Shown one piece after another: positions 1-5,022 of a stretch of 10,783 nucleotides of DNA; positions within the stretch are counted from its first letter, which is position 1, and every line of letters starts with the position of its first letter. Source of the DNA: Methylococcaceae bacterium NSP1-2. Lineage in GTDB: Bacteria > Pseudomonadota > Gammaproteobacteria > Methylococcales > Methylomonadaceae. Made by a program: the position numbers and the translations under genes. Location: positions 1 through 10,783 of the forward strand of contig NQJH01000122.1 of the NCBI GenBank assembly GCA_002256685.1. The letters run 5' to 3'. The notes beneath the pieces were generated by a model. The model had not been told where the DNA came from, ran no database searches, and saw only the letters and a list, made by a program, of their open reading frames with translations.

Positions 1-1
1 A

Positions 2-793
2 CCAAATGATTTAGTCTTCGTAACACTGGGCTGTATGACCGAAGGCTCTAGTCTTGGCTCTATGAAAACACCTGCCGTTTTAAACTCAAAAGAATCAGGT
101 GGTGCATGGAGTTTATGGGAAAACATGGCTAAAAATCGCCCTGAATTTGGACACCCTGCTGTTTTTGCCAATCATATTGAGCAGACCAAATGGCAATCGT
201 TCACAGTGACGTTAAATGATTCTGCTTTCTTTCAGTTTATAGAAGACTTTACGGGTAATGAGGCGGGGACGGGTGGCTTGTTTACCTTGGTCGATTCAAA
301 TTGGTTTATGAGTATCGTGCTGGCACATCAGCCGCATTTCATTAACCAACCTGAAAACATTTTTGTATTTTGGGGTTATGGTTTATTTCCAGACAAAATG
401 GGTAATTTCGTCAATAAACCCATGTCTGACTGTACTGGTGAGGAAATTCTAATTGAATTATTTCAGCACCTTAAATTGGGCGATAAGACACAGCCCATTA
501 TAGATTCAGCCATCTGTATACCGTGTCTTATGCCGTTTATCACCAGCCAATTTATGCCCAGAGTTAAAGGTGATAGACCTGAGGTAGTACCCGCTGGTGC
601 GAAGAATTTCGCCTTTATCGGGCAGTTTTGCGAAATCCCCGATGATGTCGTTTTTACCGTTGAATACTCCATAAGATCAGCACTCATAGCGGTCTGCCAG
701 CTTCTTAACCTCAAGAGAGAGATTCCACCTGTATTCAAGGGGCAGCATGATGTTGCCGTATTGTTCAATGCACTTAAAACCATGCACCGATAG
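2..793 (+). CDS. ohyA: Oleate hydratase (myosin-cross-reactive antigen family), 5'-truncated by window edge
   Basis: This is the C-terminal 263 residues of an FAD-dependent fatty acid hydratase. The family adds water to the cis-9 double bond of oleate and related unsaturated fatty acids, giving 10-hydroxy acids. The reading frame is open from position 2 and already lies inside the conserved TEGSSLGS region, so the nucleotide-binding N-terminal part is outside the window; full-length members have roughly 550-650 residues. Recognisable family blocks follow in order: SFTVTLND, FTGNEAGTGG, SNWFMSIVLAHQPHFINQP, FWGYGLFPDK, CTGEEI, CIPCLMPFITSQFMPR, GDRPEV and FAFIGQFCEIPDDVVFTVEY, ending in a KGQHD...LNALKT tail. 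No frameshift is seen. The gene ends 69 bp before the next gene on the same strand, whose function looks unrelated. Roles proposed for the family are detoxification of unsaturated fatty acids and membrane-lipid remodelling; which applies here cannot be told from the sequence. Confidence 0.95.
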   Translation, partial: PNDLVFVTLGCMTEGSSLGSMKTPAVLNSKESGGAWSLWENMAKNRPEFGHPAVFANHIEQTKWQSFTVTLNDSAFFQFIEDFTGNEAGTGGLFTLVDSNWFMSIVLAHQPHFINQPENIFVFWGYGLFPDKMGNFVNKPMSDCTGEEILIELFQHLKLGDKTQPIIDSAICIPCLMPFITSQFMPRVKGDRPEVVPAGAKNFAFIGQFCEIPDDVVFTVEYSIRSALIAVCQLLNLKREIPPVFKGQHDVAVLFNALKTMHR

Positions 794-862
794 CCAGAAT
801 CTATCTGATCGCTATCCGCACAATTCAAGATTGTTAATTTTTACGGTCGAGGAGTAGTTACC

Positions 863-1276
863 ATGAAAAAATTATACTTAGCACTTATTCTCCCCTGCGT
901 TTTGTTCAGCTTTCCCGTGCTTGCGGAACAATCTGGCATTCAGCCACAAACTCAAGGCGAAGTAACTTTTGTCAGTGGTGGCGTAGGCGGTGAAGAACAA
1001 AATGCCCTGCAAGCCATGAAGGCGGACTATAACTTGAACCTGTTATTTTCTGTGCAGGGAACAGGCGAGTATCTCAGTGATGTGAAAGTCACTATCACAG
1101 ATACAAGCGGCAACGTTTTTTTAGAAACGGTTGCCGATGGACCTAAACTGTTCGCCAATCTGAAGGCGGGGCGTTATATCGTTACCGCTGATCAAAATGG
1201 GCGAGTGCAGCATAAAACAGCAACGGTAGGCGGTAACCATAGAACTTCACTGTCCTTCACTTGGCCTCAAGACTGA
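863..1276 (+). CDS. Small secreted protein with carboxypeptidase-regulatory-like (beta-sandwich) domain
   Basis: A 137-aa exported protein. Residues 1-21 form a Sec signal peptide: KK, a hydrophobic core, and a VLA cleavage motif before EQ. The mature part has a short N-terminal segment with GGVGGEEQNALQAMKADYNL, then from about residue 58 a beta-rich domain. This contains LSDVKVTITDTSGN, DGPKLFANLKAGRYIVTA, GRVQHKTATV and a final SFTWP strand. The DGP...L..GRY.V.A pattern is typical of small carboxypeptidase regulatory-like or prealbumin-like domains in gammaproteobacterial periplasmic proteins. It is a binding or structural fold, and no catalytic residues are evident. A strong Shine-Dalgarno (GAGGAG, 849-854) lies 8 bp before the ATG. 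The gene is first in a row of same-strand envelope genes, and its stop codon lies in a hairpin. The fold is supported; the function is unknown. Confidence 0.85.
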   Translation: MKKLYLALILPCVLFSFPVLAEQSGIQPQTQGEVTFVSGGVGGEEQNALQAMKADYNLNLLFSVQGTGEYLSDVKVTITDTSGNVFLETVADGPKLFANLKAGRYIVTADQNGRVQHKTATVGGNHRTSLSFTWPQD

Positions 1277-1293
1277 GCAATTAAAACTCAGTC
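1271..1293 (+). terminator. Hairpin over the stop codon of the secreted-protein gene; weak terminator or attenuator
   Basis: A perfect 7-bp inverted repeat, GACTGAG (1271-1277) and CTCAGTC (1287-1293), encloses a 9-nt loop and contains the TGA stop. A run of six T lies at 1300-1305, six bases beyond the stem. That gap and the modest stem make it a poor intrinsic terminator. Partial read-through into the BON gene 33 bp downstream is likely. Confidence 0.4.
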
Positions 1294-1325
1294 GTTAGAT
1301 TTTTTCATTATTTGGAGATTTACCC

Positions 1326-1640
1326 ATGAAACATTTTATTAAATTTTTTTCCGCCTTTTTTTTAACCCTGACATTACTGACTGCGGCTGGTTGTGCATCA
1401 ACCTCAAAGCAGGAAGGGACTGGCGAATATGTTGACGATAGCGTTGTGACTAGCAAAGTTAAGGCGGCTATTCTGAATGAACCTAGCTTAAGTTCTGCCG
1501 AGATCAATGTTGAAACCTTTAAAGGTGTCGTTCAACTCAGTGGCTTTGTTAATTCTAAAGCCGATATTGACAAAGCCGTTATAGTAACGCGTAGCGTTAG
1601 TGGCGTGATTTCTGTTAAAAATGACATGCGTCTTAAATAG
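1326..1640 (+). CDS. BON-domain lipoprotein (OsmY-like domain)
   Basis: A 104-aa lipoprotein. A lipoprotein signal peptide ends in the lipobox TAAGC, making Cys23 the lipidated residue. Ala rather than Asp follows it, so the lipoprotein-sorting rule would favour the outer membrane. A short Ser/Thr/Lys-rich linker leads into a single BON domain at about residues 37-104. Its hallmark elements are DDSVVTSKVKAAIL, INVETFKGVVQLSGFV and the closing VSGVISVKNDM segment. BON domains bind phospholipid surfaces and occur in osmotic-shock proteins such as OsmY; this protein has only one copy, while OsmY has two. The Shine-Dalgarno GGAG (1314-1317) is well placed 8 bp before the ATG. The gene lies directly upstream of two DUF883 genes, which supports a role in envelope integrity under stress. 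The domain call is firm and the physiological role is inferred. Confidence 0.92.
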   Translation: MKHFIKFFSAFFLTLTLLTAAGCASTSKQEGTGEYVDDSVVTSKVKAAILNEPSLSSAEINVETFKGVVQLSGFVNSKADIDKAVIVTRSVSGVISVKNDMRLK

Positions 1641-1680
1641 GATAAATACCATGAATACCACAGACGAAGAGGAAACGACC

Positions 1681-1908
1681 ATGAACACGACAGATAAAGT
1701 AGCCCAGTTTGCACATGAAACAGTGGATGCGGTTGCCGATGCGTCCCATCAGGCTAGAGCTGCGTTTGACGAAAAAAGCGATCAAATAATGAACGCTGAG
1801 CAGCAGTTGCTGAAAAATTGCCAAACGTATGTCCGTGAAAACCCAGTGACCTCATTGGGTCTTGCAGTCGCAGGCGGTTTTTTACTGAGCCGACTATTAA
1901 GTCGTTAA
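1681..1908 (+). CDS. DUF883 (YqjD/ElaB-like) small membrane-anchored protein, copy 1
   Basis: A 75-aa protein with a charged helical N-terminal two-thirds and a C-terminal membrane anchor (about residues 52-73), preceded by the DUF883 signature YVRENPVTSLG. E. coli members YqjD and ElaB sit in the inner membrane through this C-terminal helix, associate with ribosomes and are induced in stationary phase. By my count 44 of 75 positions match the next gene, so the two are tandem paralogues. I chose the ATG at 1681: AGAGG (1668-1672) lies 8 bp upstream, and the paralogue begins with the same MNT.DKVA sequence. An in-frame ATG at 1651 would add ten residues (MNTTDEEETT) that look like a duplicated start. 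The anchor lacks the regular glycine spacing of copy 2. A Cys in KNC is shared by both copies. Confidence 0.88.
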   Translation: MNTTDKVAQFAHETVDAVADASHQARAAFDEKSDQIMNAEQQLLKNCQTYVRENPVTSLGLAVAGGFLLSRLLSR

Positions 1909-1930
1909 GGCGAGAGCATAGACCTTAACG
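1903..1930 (+). terminator. Intercistronic hairpin between the two DUF883 genes
   Basis: A perfect 8-bp stem, CGTTAAGG (1903-1910) with CCTTAACG (1923-1930), encloses a 12-nt loop. The stem includes the TAA stop of copy 1. No T-run follows (GTTTGTTATC), so an mRNA-stability or processing element is more likely than a terminator. Confidence 0.4.
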
Positions 1931-1972
1931 GTTTGTTATCTCAATATCAAAACCACAGCAGAGAAACTTATT

Positions 1973-2209
1973 ATGAACACAGCAGACAAAGTAGCGCATT
2001 TTGCACAAGATGCCGCTGATACCATTACCAGTGCAGGTCATCAAGCCAGAGAAGCGTTTGATGAAAGAAGTGAACAATTATTACATGCCGAACAACGCGC
2101 GGCGAAAAATTGCCGAAGTTATGTCCGTACCAACCCAGTGACATCATTAGGTATTGCAGCAGCGGCTGGCTTTTTGGTGGGTAGTTTGTTAGGCATAAGC
2201 CGTCGTTAA
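1973..2209 (+). CDS. DUF883 (YqjD/ElaB-like) small membrane-anchored protein, copy 2
   Basis: A 78-aa paralogue of the preceding gene. The N-terminal 50 residues are polar and probably helical (MNTADKVAHFAQ..., HQAREAFDERSEQ). The DUF883 signature YVRTNPVTSLG follows, then a glycine/alanine-rich anchor ending in GSLLGISRR. The anchor keeps small residues at helix-packing spacing and the terminal basic pair typical of the family, so this copy looks like the more canonical one. It is shorter than E. coli YqjD or ElaB (about 100 aa), mainly at the N-terminus. The Shine-Dalgarno is weak (GAGAAA, 1961-1966). It lies 64 bp after copy 1, with a hairpin in the gap, and 12 bp before a YqjE-like gene; the latter order matches E. 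coli yqjD-yqjE. Inner-membrane location and stress expression are inferred from the family. Confidence 0.9.
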   Translation: MNTADKVAHFAQDAADTITSAGHQAREAFDERSEQLLHAEQRAAKNCRSYVRTNPVTSLGIAAAAGFLVGSLLGISRR

Positions 2210-2221
2210 ATAGCCGCCATC

Positions 2222-2650
2222 ATGAAACCGAACGCAGCCAATGATGCCACGATTAAGCAAACTGCAACGCAGGACGAACCTATAGGTTCTAATGCGTTGG
2301 AAGAGGTTCAGTCGTTATGGCATGAACTGCGTGAACTACTTCATGCCCGTCTTCGGCTTGCCGCATTAGAAACGCGGCGGGCAGGCGAAAGCTTGGTGAC
2401 TATGCTTATCGCAGGCGTGATGGTTGCCGTGTTACTGATTGGCGCGTGGCTGGGAATAATGGTTGCTGTTGTGCTGATGCTCATCGAGCAGGGCATGGTG
2501 GCAAGTACTGCCATACTGCTTGCTGTTGCAGTCAATTTACTGATTGCTTTGCTTCTTTGTGGCGTAATACGTCGCAAGAGTCATTATCTACAATTTCCTG
2601 CCCTACTCGGTAGTCTTGAACCAGTGCCACTAAAGGATAAATCATTATGA
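2222..2650 (+). CDS. YqjE-like inner-membrane protein (phage holin 3_6 superfamily)
   Basis: A 142-aa protein. A polar N-terminus (1-28) leads to an amphipathic helix with EEVQSLWHELRELLHARLRLAALETRRAGES, the typical YqjE/holin-3_6 entry. Two strongly hydrophobic segments follow at about 60-88 and 94-115, then a basic RRKSHY cytoplasmic tail. Despite the Pfam holin label, chromosomal members next to DUF883 genes are not known to be lytic. They are taken as inner-membrane partners of YqjD. No convincing Shine-Dalgarno precedes the ATG, only 12 bp after the previous stop, so translation may depend on coupling. The stop overlaps the next start by 4 bp (ATGA, 2647-2650). The order DUF883-YqjE-downstream gene reproduces E. 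coli yqjD-yqjE-yqjK. Confidence 0.85.
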   Translation: MKPNAANDATIKQTATQDEPIGSNALEEVQSLWHELRELLHARLRLAALETRRAGESLVTMLIAGVMVAVLLIGAWLGIMVAVVLMLIEQGMVASTAILLAVAVNLLIALLLCGVIRRKSHYLQFPALLGSLEPVPLKDKSL

Positions 2651-3036
2651 CTCATTACTTTAAGCCTGCATCGATTAACGGACAAATCAAGGATACTGAG
2701 CAGCAAATACTAAACCATCAACACGCGGTTGATAGTCACACTAATGCGCTGGCTGGAAAAATACAGCAACAAATGGTTAAGCCTGCCAACTTACTACTGG
2801 CGGCTAGTATCGGTTTTATAGTGGGTGAACTGACTCAGAACCGCTGTCGCACGGCTGATAATCCACAAGCAGCGGAAACATCGCCGTTAAAAACCGCACT
2901 AAGCCTTATCGGTTCAGCGAGAACCTTATACGCCGCATTGCCCTTAGCCTTGATGATAAAGTCTTATTATCAAGCAGACGTACCTGAACAGCCTACGAGG
3001 GCGAATGATACAAAGAGAACAAAGGCGAGTCCGTGA
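2647..3036 (+). CDS. Hypothetical membrane-associated protein in the YqjK position
   Basis: A 129-aa protein that I do not recognise by sequence. Residues 1-45 are polar and glutamine-rich (IKDTEQQILNHQ, LAGKIQQQMVKP), probably a helix or short coiled coil. A hydrophobic stretch with a GxxxG pattern follows (about 47-62, ending in GFIVGEL). Next come a polar linker with one Cys, a second hydrophobic stretch (about 82-105) and a charged C-terminal tail rich in Lys, Thr and Asp. E. coli YqjK has a comparable overall plan, with a polar helix followed by hydrophobic segments, but I see no clear residue-level match. The start overlaps the YqjE-like stop in an ATGA junction, which indicates translational coupling and probable joint function. 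The PANLL...GFIVGEL segment also recalls the anchor of DUF883 proteins. The gene is real on context; its function is unknown. Confidence 0.8.
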   Translation: MTHYFKPASINGQIKDTEQQILNHQHAVDSHTNALAGKIQQQMVKPANLLLAASIGFIVGELTQNRCRTADNPQAAETSPLKTALSLIGSARTLYAALPLALMIKSYYQADVPEQPTRANDTKRTKASP

Positions 3037-3079
3037 TTAACATTGACTGCTTACTTTTTCACTTTACAGGAGAATACTC

Positions 3080-3214
3080 ATGAATCTTTCCATTGAACCC
3101 TTACTGTCGCTTGTCGTCGGGATATTAATTTTGATAGTGCCACGATTCCTAAATTATTTCGTGGCGGTGTATTTGATTGTCGTAGGAATTTTGGGACTCA
3201 CTCACCACATGTAA
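3080..3214 (+). CDS. 44-aa hydrophobic protein, DUF3096-like
   Basis: A very short gene. A strong Shine-Dalgarno AGGAG (3068-3072) sits 7 bp before the ATG, and the gene ends with TAA at 3212-3214. The product begins MNLSIEPLLSLVVGILILIV, has a central PRFLNYFVAVYL and ends in a second hydrophobic run, VVGILGLTHHM. Two hydrophobic stretches around a P-R-x-L-N-Y turn are the signature of DUF3096 proteins, which have about 40-50 residues, so this is full length. It is predicted to be a small inner-membrane hairpin. It lies 43 bp after the YqjK-position gene on the same strand. The function of the family is unknown; association with stress and envelope genes is common. An RNA hairpin starts 2 bp after the stop. 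Confidence 0.85.
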   Translation: MNLSIEPLLSLVVGILILIVPRFLNYFVAVYLIVVGILGLTHHM

Positions 3215-3215
3215 T

Positions 3216-3258
3216 ATCCTTGAACGCAAGGATTAAAATCACACCGTTTTACAACGGT
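3216..3258 (+). terminator. Tandem hairpins between the DUF3096-like and DUF3309-like genes
   Basis: The first hairpin is a perfect 7-bp stem, ATCCTTG (3216-3222) and CAAGGAT (3227-3233), with an AACG loop. The second is a 6-bp stem, ACCGTT (3243-3248) and AACGGT (3253-3258), with a TTAC loop, running into TTTT (3258-3261). The second has a weak terminator shape. Together they could attenuate expression of the last gene or protect the upstream message. Confidence 0.45.
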
Positions 3259-3286
3259 TTTCAGTTTCTCTAATCGGAGAGCAATC

Positions 3287-3436
3287 ATGTCAATTGGCAC
3301 AATTTTACTGGTAATTCTTATCCTGATGTTGATCGGGGCTTTTCCAACATGGCCGCATAGCCGTGACTGGGGTTATAGACCTTCTGGCGGTATCGGGCTG
3401 ATACTTATCATTCTGTTAATTCTGCTCTTACTTTAA
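3287..3436 (+). CDS. 49-aa hydrophobic protein, DUF3309-like
   Basis: A very short gene with Shine-Dalgarno GGAGA (3276-3280) 6 bp before the ATG; it stops with TAA at 3434-3436. The product has an N-terminal hydrophobic stretch (TILLVILILMLIGAFP), a central polar turn, TWPHSRDWGYRPSGG, and a C-terminal leucine/isoleucine-rich stretch (IGLILIILLILLLL). The W-P-x-S-x-x-W-G-Y-x-P-S-G-G turn between two hydrophobic stretches is the hallmark of DUF3309 proteins, and the length is normal for them. It is predicted to be an inner-membrane micro-protein with the turn on one face. Function is unknown. It is the last gene of the envelope cassette and is convergent with the NAD-metabolism gene downstream. 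Confidence 0.85.
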   Translation: MSIGTILLVILILMLIGAFPTWPHSRDWGYRPSGGIGLILIILLILLLL

Positions 3437-3451
3437 CAGTTGCCAAGTTTT

Positions 3452-3483
3452 TATCGTTTCCGCGCTAAAGCGAGGGAACGATA
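3452..3483. terminator. Long hairpin between convergent genes
   Basis: Arms 3452-3465 and 3470-3483 pair over 14 positions with one mismatch (3462/3473) and one G-T pair, closing a TAAA loop. The hairpin fills the 55-bp gap between the DUF3309-like gene (plus) and nadM (minus). Neither strand has a T-run after the stem, so it is not a canonical intrinsic terminator. A 3'-end stabiliser serving both messages, or a Rho-assisted stop, is more likely. Confidence 0.5.
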
Positions 3484-3491
3484 ACTAACGC

Positions 3492-4541
3492 TTATTCACC
3501 CAGTAAATGCCTGATAATAAAATAATGATCTTCAAACATTTTTTCAGGTTTCATATCGGCTAACGGCAACCAAAATGCCTTTTCCGCATCATCCGCACCT
3601 TTTACTTTAGGCAAATCTTCTGCCGCAGGTAATTCAATCAAAAACGCATGAGTAATGGTGCGACCGCGTGCAGAACGGTGCGGATCATCAAAGGTATGCT
3701 GGCGTTTAATACAACCGCGTAATACAGGGTCGGGGATTTTCAGCTTGGTTTCTTCGCGCAGTTCTCGAATACAGCCATCCTGTAAACGCTCGTATTGACT
3801 AATAAAACCACCCGGCAAAGCGGCTAAACCCTTACCCGGTCTGGCGCGACGTTTAACTAATAAAATATGCCCCGATTGAATCACCACCGCATCGACAGTC
3901 ACAAACACAGGCGGATAGGGTACTGCTTGCCACTGCTTTTTATAATCTTCGATAAACTCATGTTCAGCGCGTATGGTGTCAAACGCCGTCTGGCTAAACT
4001 CAGTGGCAAAAAATTGTTGTGTGCCTTTGGGTGTTAAGGCATTAAAAATGCTATCACTGTGGGCAAAATTATCCTCGTGGTTAAAATACTGCTCACGCAA
4101 ACCCGTCGCATTAAGACCGTCTAAATTATCGACTTCAATCGATTCCCATTGCGGAAACATTTTTAAATAAAACGAACTGTGATCTTTTGAATGACCAATT
4201 AACGCAATGCGCGGTATGTTATGCGGCATGGTATTCAACGCTTGCACCACGCCATTGATAATCGTCTGCACCGATAGCATCCAAATGGCATCGTTATACG
4301 GCGAATCCATCAACGGCAACACCGTGATTCTGTCCGCTTCTTGTTTAGTAAACGAATTTAAAATCATCGCCTTGCGTTCATTAAACGACCAAGGATTACG
4401 ATGTGAGACGGGCAAATGTGCAGAGCCACACAACACAATGATTTTTTCAGCCCGTTGTAAACCTTGGCTGATAATGTGGTGATGACCGTTATGGTAAGGC
4501 TGAAAGCGACCAATAAAGACCGCAAATTGATACGTTTTCAT
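3492..4541 (-). CDS. nadM: Bifunctional NMN adenylyltransferase / Nudix hydrolase
   Basis: A 349-aa two-domain enzyme of NAD metabolism. Residues 1 to about 180 form the nucleotidyltransferase domain: the GRFQPYHNGH motif (residues 11-20) contains the HxGH nucleotide-binding signature, and NPWSFNER and GHSKDHSSFYLKMFP are typical of the NadM-Nudix subgroup known from Synechocystis slr0787. This domain makes NAD from nicotinamide mononucleotide and ATP. Residues from about 210 to 349 form a Nudix domain. Its box starts at Gly245, with Glu251 and the core REL-R-EE at 259-264; the final Gly of the consensus is Lys266. FDDPHRSARGRTITHAF matches ADP-ribose-hydrolysing relatives, suggesting recycling or housecleaning of ADP-ribose. 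Both active sites look intact. A Shine-Dalgarno-like AAGGGG lies about 10 nt before the ATG, in a leader that can fold. The gene is divergent from the Bfd-like gene. The start matches the family N-terminus. Confidence 0.95.
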   Translation of the reverse strand: MKTYQFAVFIGRFQPYHNGHHHIISQGLQRAEKIIVLCGSAHLPVSHRNPWSFNERKAMILNSFTKQEADRITVLPLMDSPYNDAIWMLSVQTIINGVVQALNTMPHNIPRIALIGHSKDHSSFYLKMFPQWESIEVDNLDGLNATGLREQYFNHEDNFAHSDSIFNALTPKGTQQFFATEFSQTAFDTIRAEHEFIEDYKKQWQAVPYPPVFVTVDAVVIQSGHILLVKRRARPGKGLAALPGGFISQYERLQDGCIRELREETKLKIPDPVLRGCIKRQHTFDDPHRSARGRTITHAFLIELPAAEDLPKVKGADDAEKAFWLPLADMKPEKMFEDHYFIIRHLLGE

Positions 4542-4585
4542 AGCAAGGAATCCCCTTGGTTAATGTAAGCCTTGTCTATCAAGGC
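4542..4585 (-). promoter_or_regulatory. nadM leader with two alternative CAAGG/CCTTG hairpins over the ribosome binding site
   Basis: In the transcript the order is GCCTTG (4585-4580), CAAGGC (4574-4569), CAAGG (4558-4554) and CCTTG (4548-4544), followed by the ATG. Segments 1:2 form a 6-bp stem and 3:4 a 5-bp stem. Segment 3 is part of the AAGGGG ribosome binding site. Because segments 2 and 3 are the same sequence, they can exchange partners. A regulatory role is inferred; no known NAD riboswitch consensus is recognised. Confidence 0.35.
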
Positions 4586-4765
4586 AGGTTTATTCTAGCA
4601 CGCGTGTAGCGTATGGGTGTTATGTGTTTACGACGGTAGTTAGATCAACAACACGGTAAGGGTTTAGCCTATTACGCTAGCTGACTGTTGTGATTCGATT
4701 ACACCTTACTGCGTTATCATAGCGTCTTCTTAAACCACTTAATGACAACTCAATAAAATTTTTCT

Positions 4766-4957
4766 ATGAATAACAGTCATCCAAACAAACAACAAGAGTT
4801 TATTTGTCACTGTAGCAGAACAACGCGAGCAAAAATTGAGGCGTTGATTGCTAATGAGGTCAACACGATAGAAGAAATAGCCAATGCGACAGGGGCAATG
4901 ACAGGGTGTGGGGCTTGTGAGGATTTAGTAGTGGAATTAATTGCTCAGGGTGAATGA
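4766..4957 (+). CDS. Bfd-like [2Fe-2S] protein (bacterioferritin-associated ferredoxin family)
   Basis: A 63-aa protein with four cysteines in the Bfd/NirB-fer2 pattern: C14-x-C16, then 31 residues, then C48-x-x-C51 (ICHC ... GCGAC). This spacing is the same as in E. coli Bfd and ligates one [2Fe-2S] cluster between short helices. Bfd donates electrons to bacterioferritin so that stored iron can be released; related small domains also serve in nitrite reductases and other redox enzymes. The first 11 residues are a polar extension rich in Asn and Gln. No bacterioferritin gene is adjacent, so the partner is unknown and the symbol bfd is not assigned. The ATG lacks a recognisable Shine-Dalgarno (AATAAAATTTTTCT precedes it). 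The gene stands alone between a divergent nadM and a convergent response regulator gene. Confidence 0.9.
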   Translation: MNNSHPNKQQEFICHCSRTTRAKIEALIANEVNTIEEIANATGAMTGCGACEDLVVELIAQGE

Positions 4958-5022
4958 CAGTAAAGTATTCACTTGTTATCACGCGGCGGCGCATTGCTAT
5001 AGCAGAAGCAGCATAAATTGAT

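Noticed and set aside
463..828. 121-codon minus-strand reading frame opposite the oleate hydratase gene
   Set aside because: It lies antisense to a strongly conserved coding region and its translation shows no domain; a shadow frame.
820..842. ACAAT-TCAAG-ATTGT hairpin followed by a T-rich stretch, a possible oleate hydratase terminator
   Set aside because: The stem is only 5 bp and AT-rich, and it sits just before the ribosome binding site of the next gene; too weak to call.
2222..2650. Prophage holin gene
   Set aside because: The protein belongs to a holin-named superfamily, but the DUF883/YqjE context and the absence of endolysin or other phage genes fit a chromosomal YqjE-like protein.
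4688..4720. TTGTGA and TATCAT as a promoter for the Bfd-like gene
   Set aside because: The spacing is 21 bp, too long for a standard sigma-70 promoter, and no better pair was found in the gap.
4995..5004. TGCTATAGCA perfect 10-bp palindrome after the Bfd-like gene
   Set aside because: Short and without loop or T-run; expected by chance at this length and not linked to a gene start.
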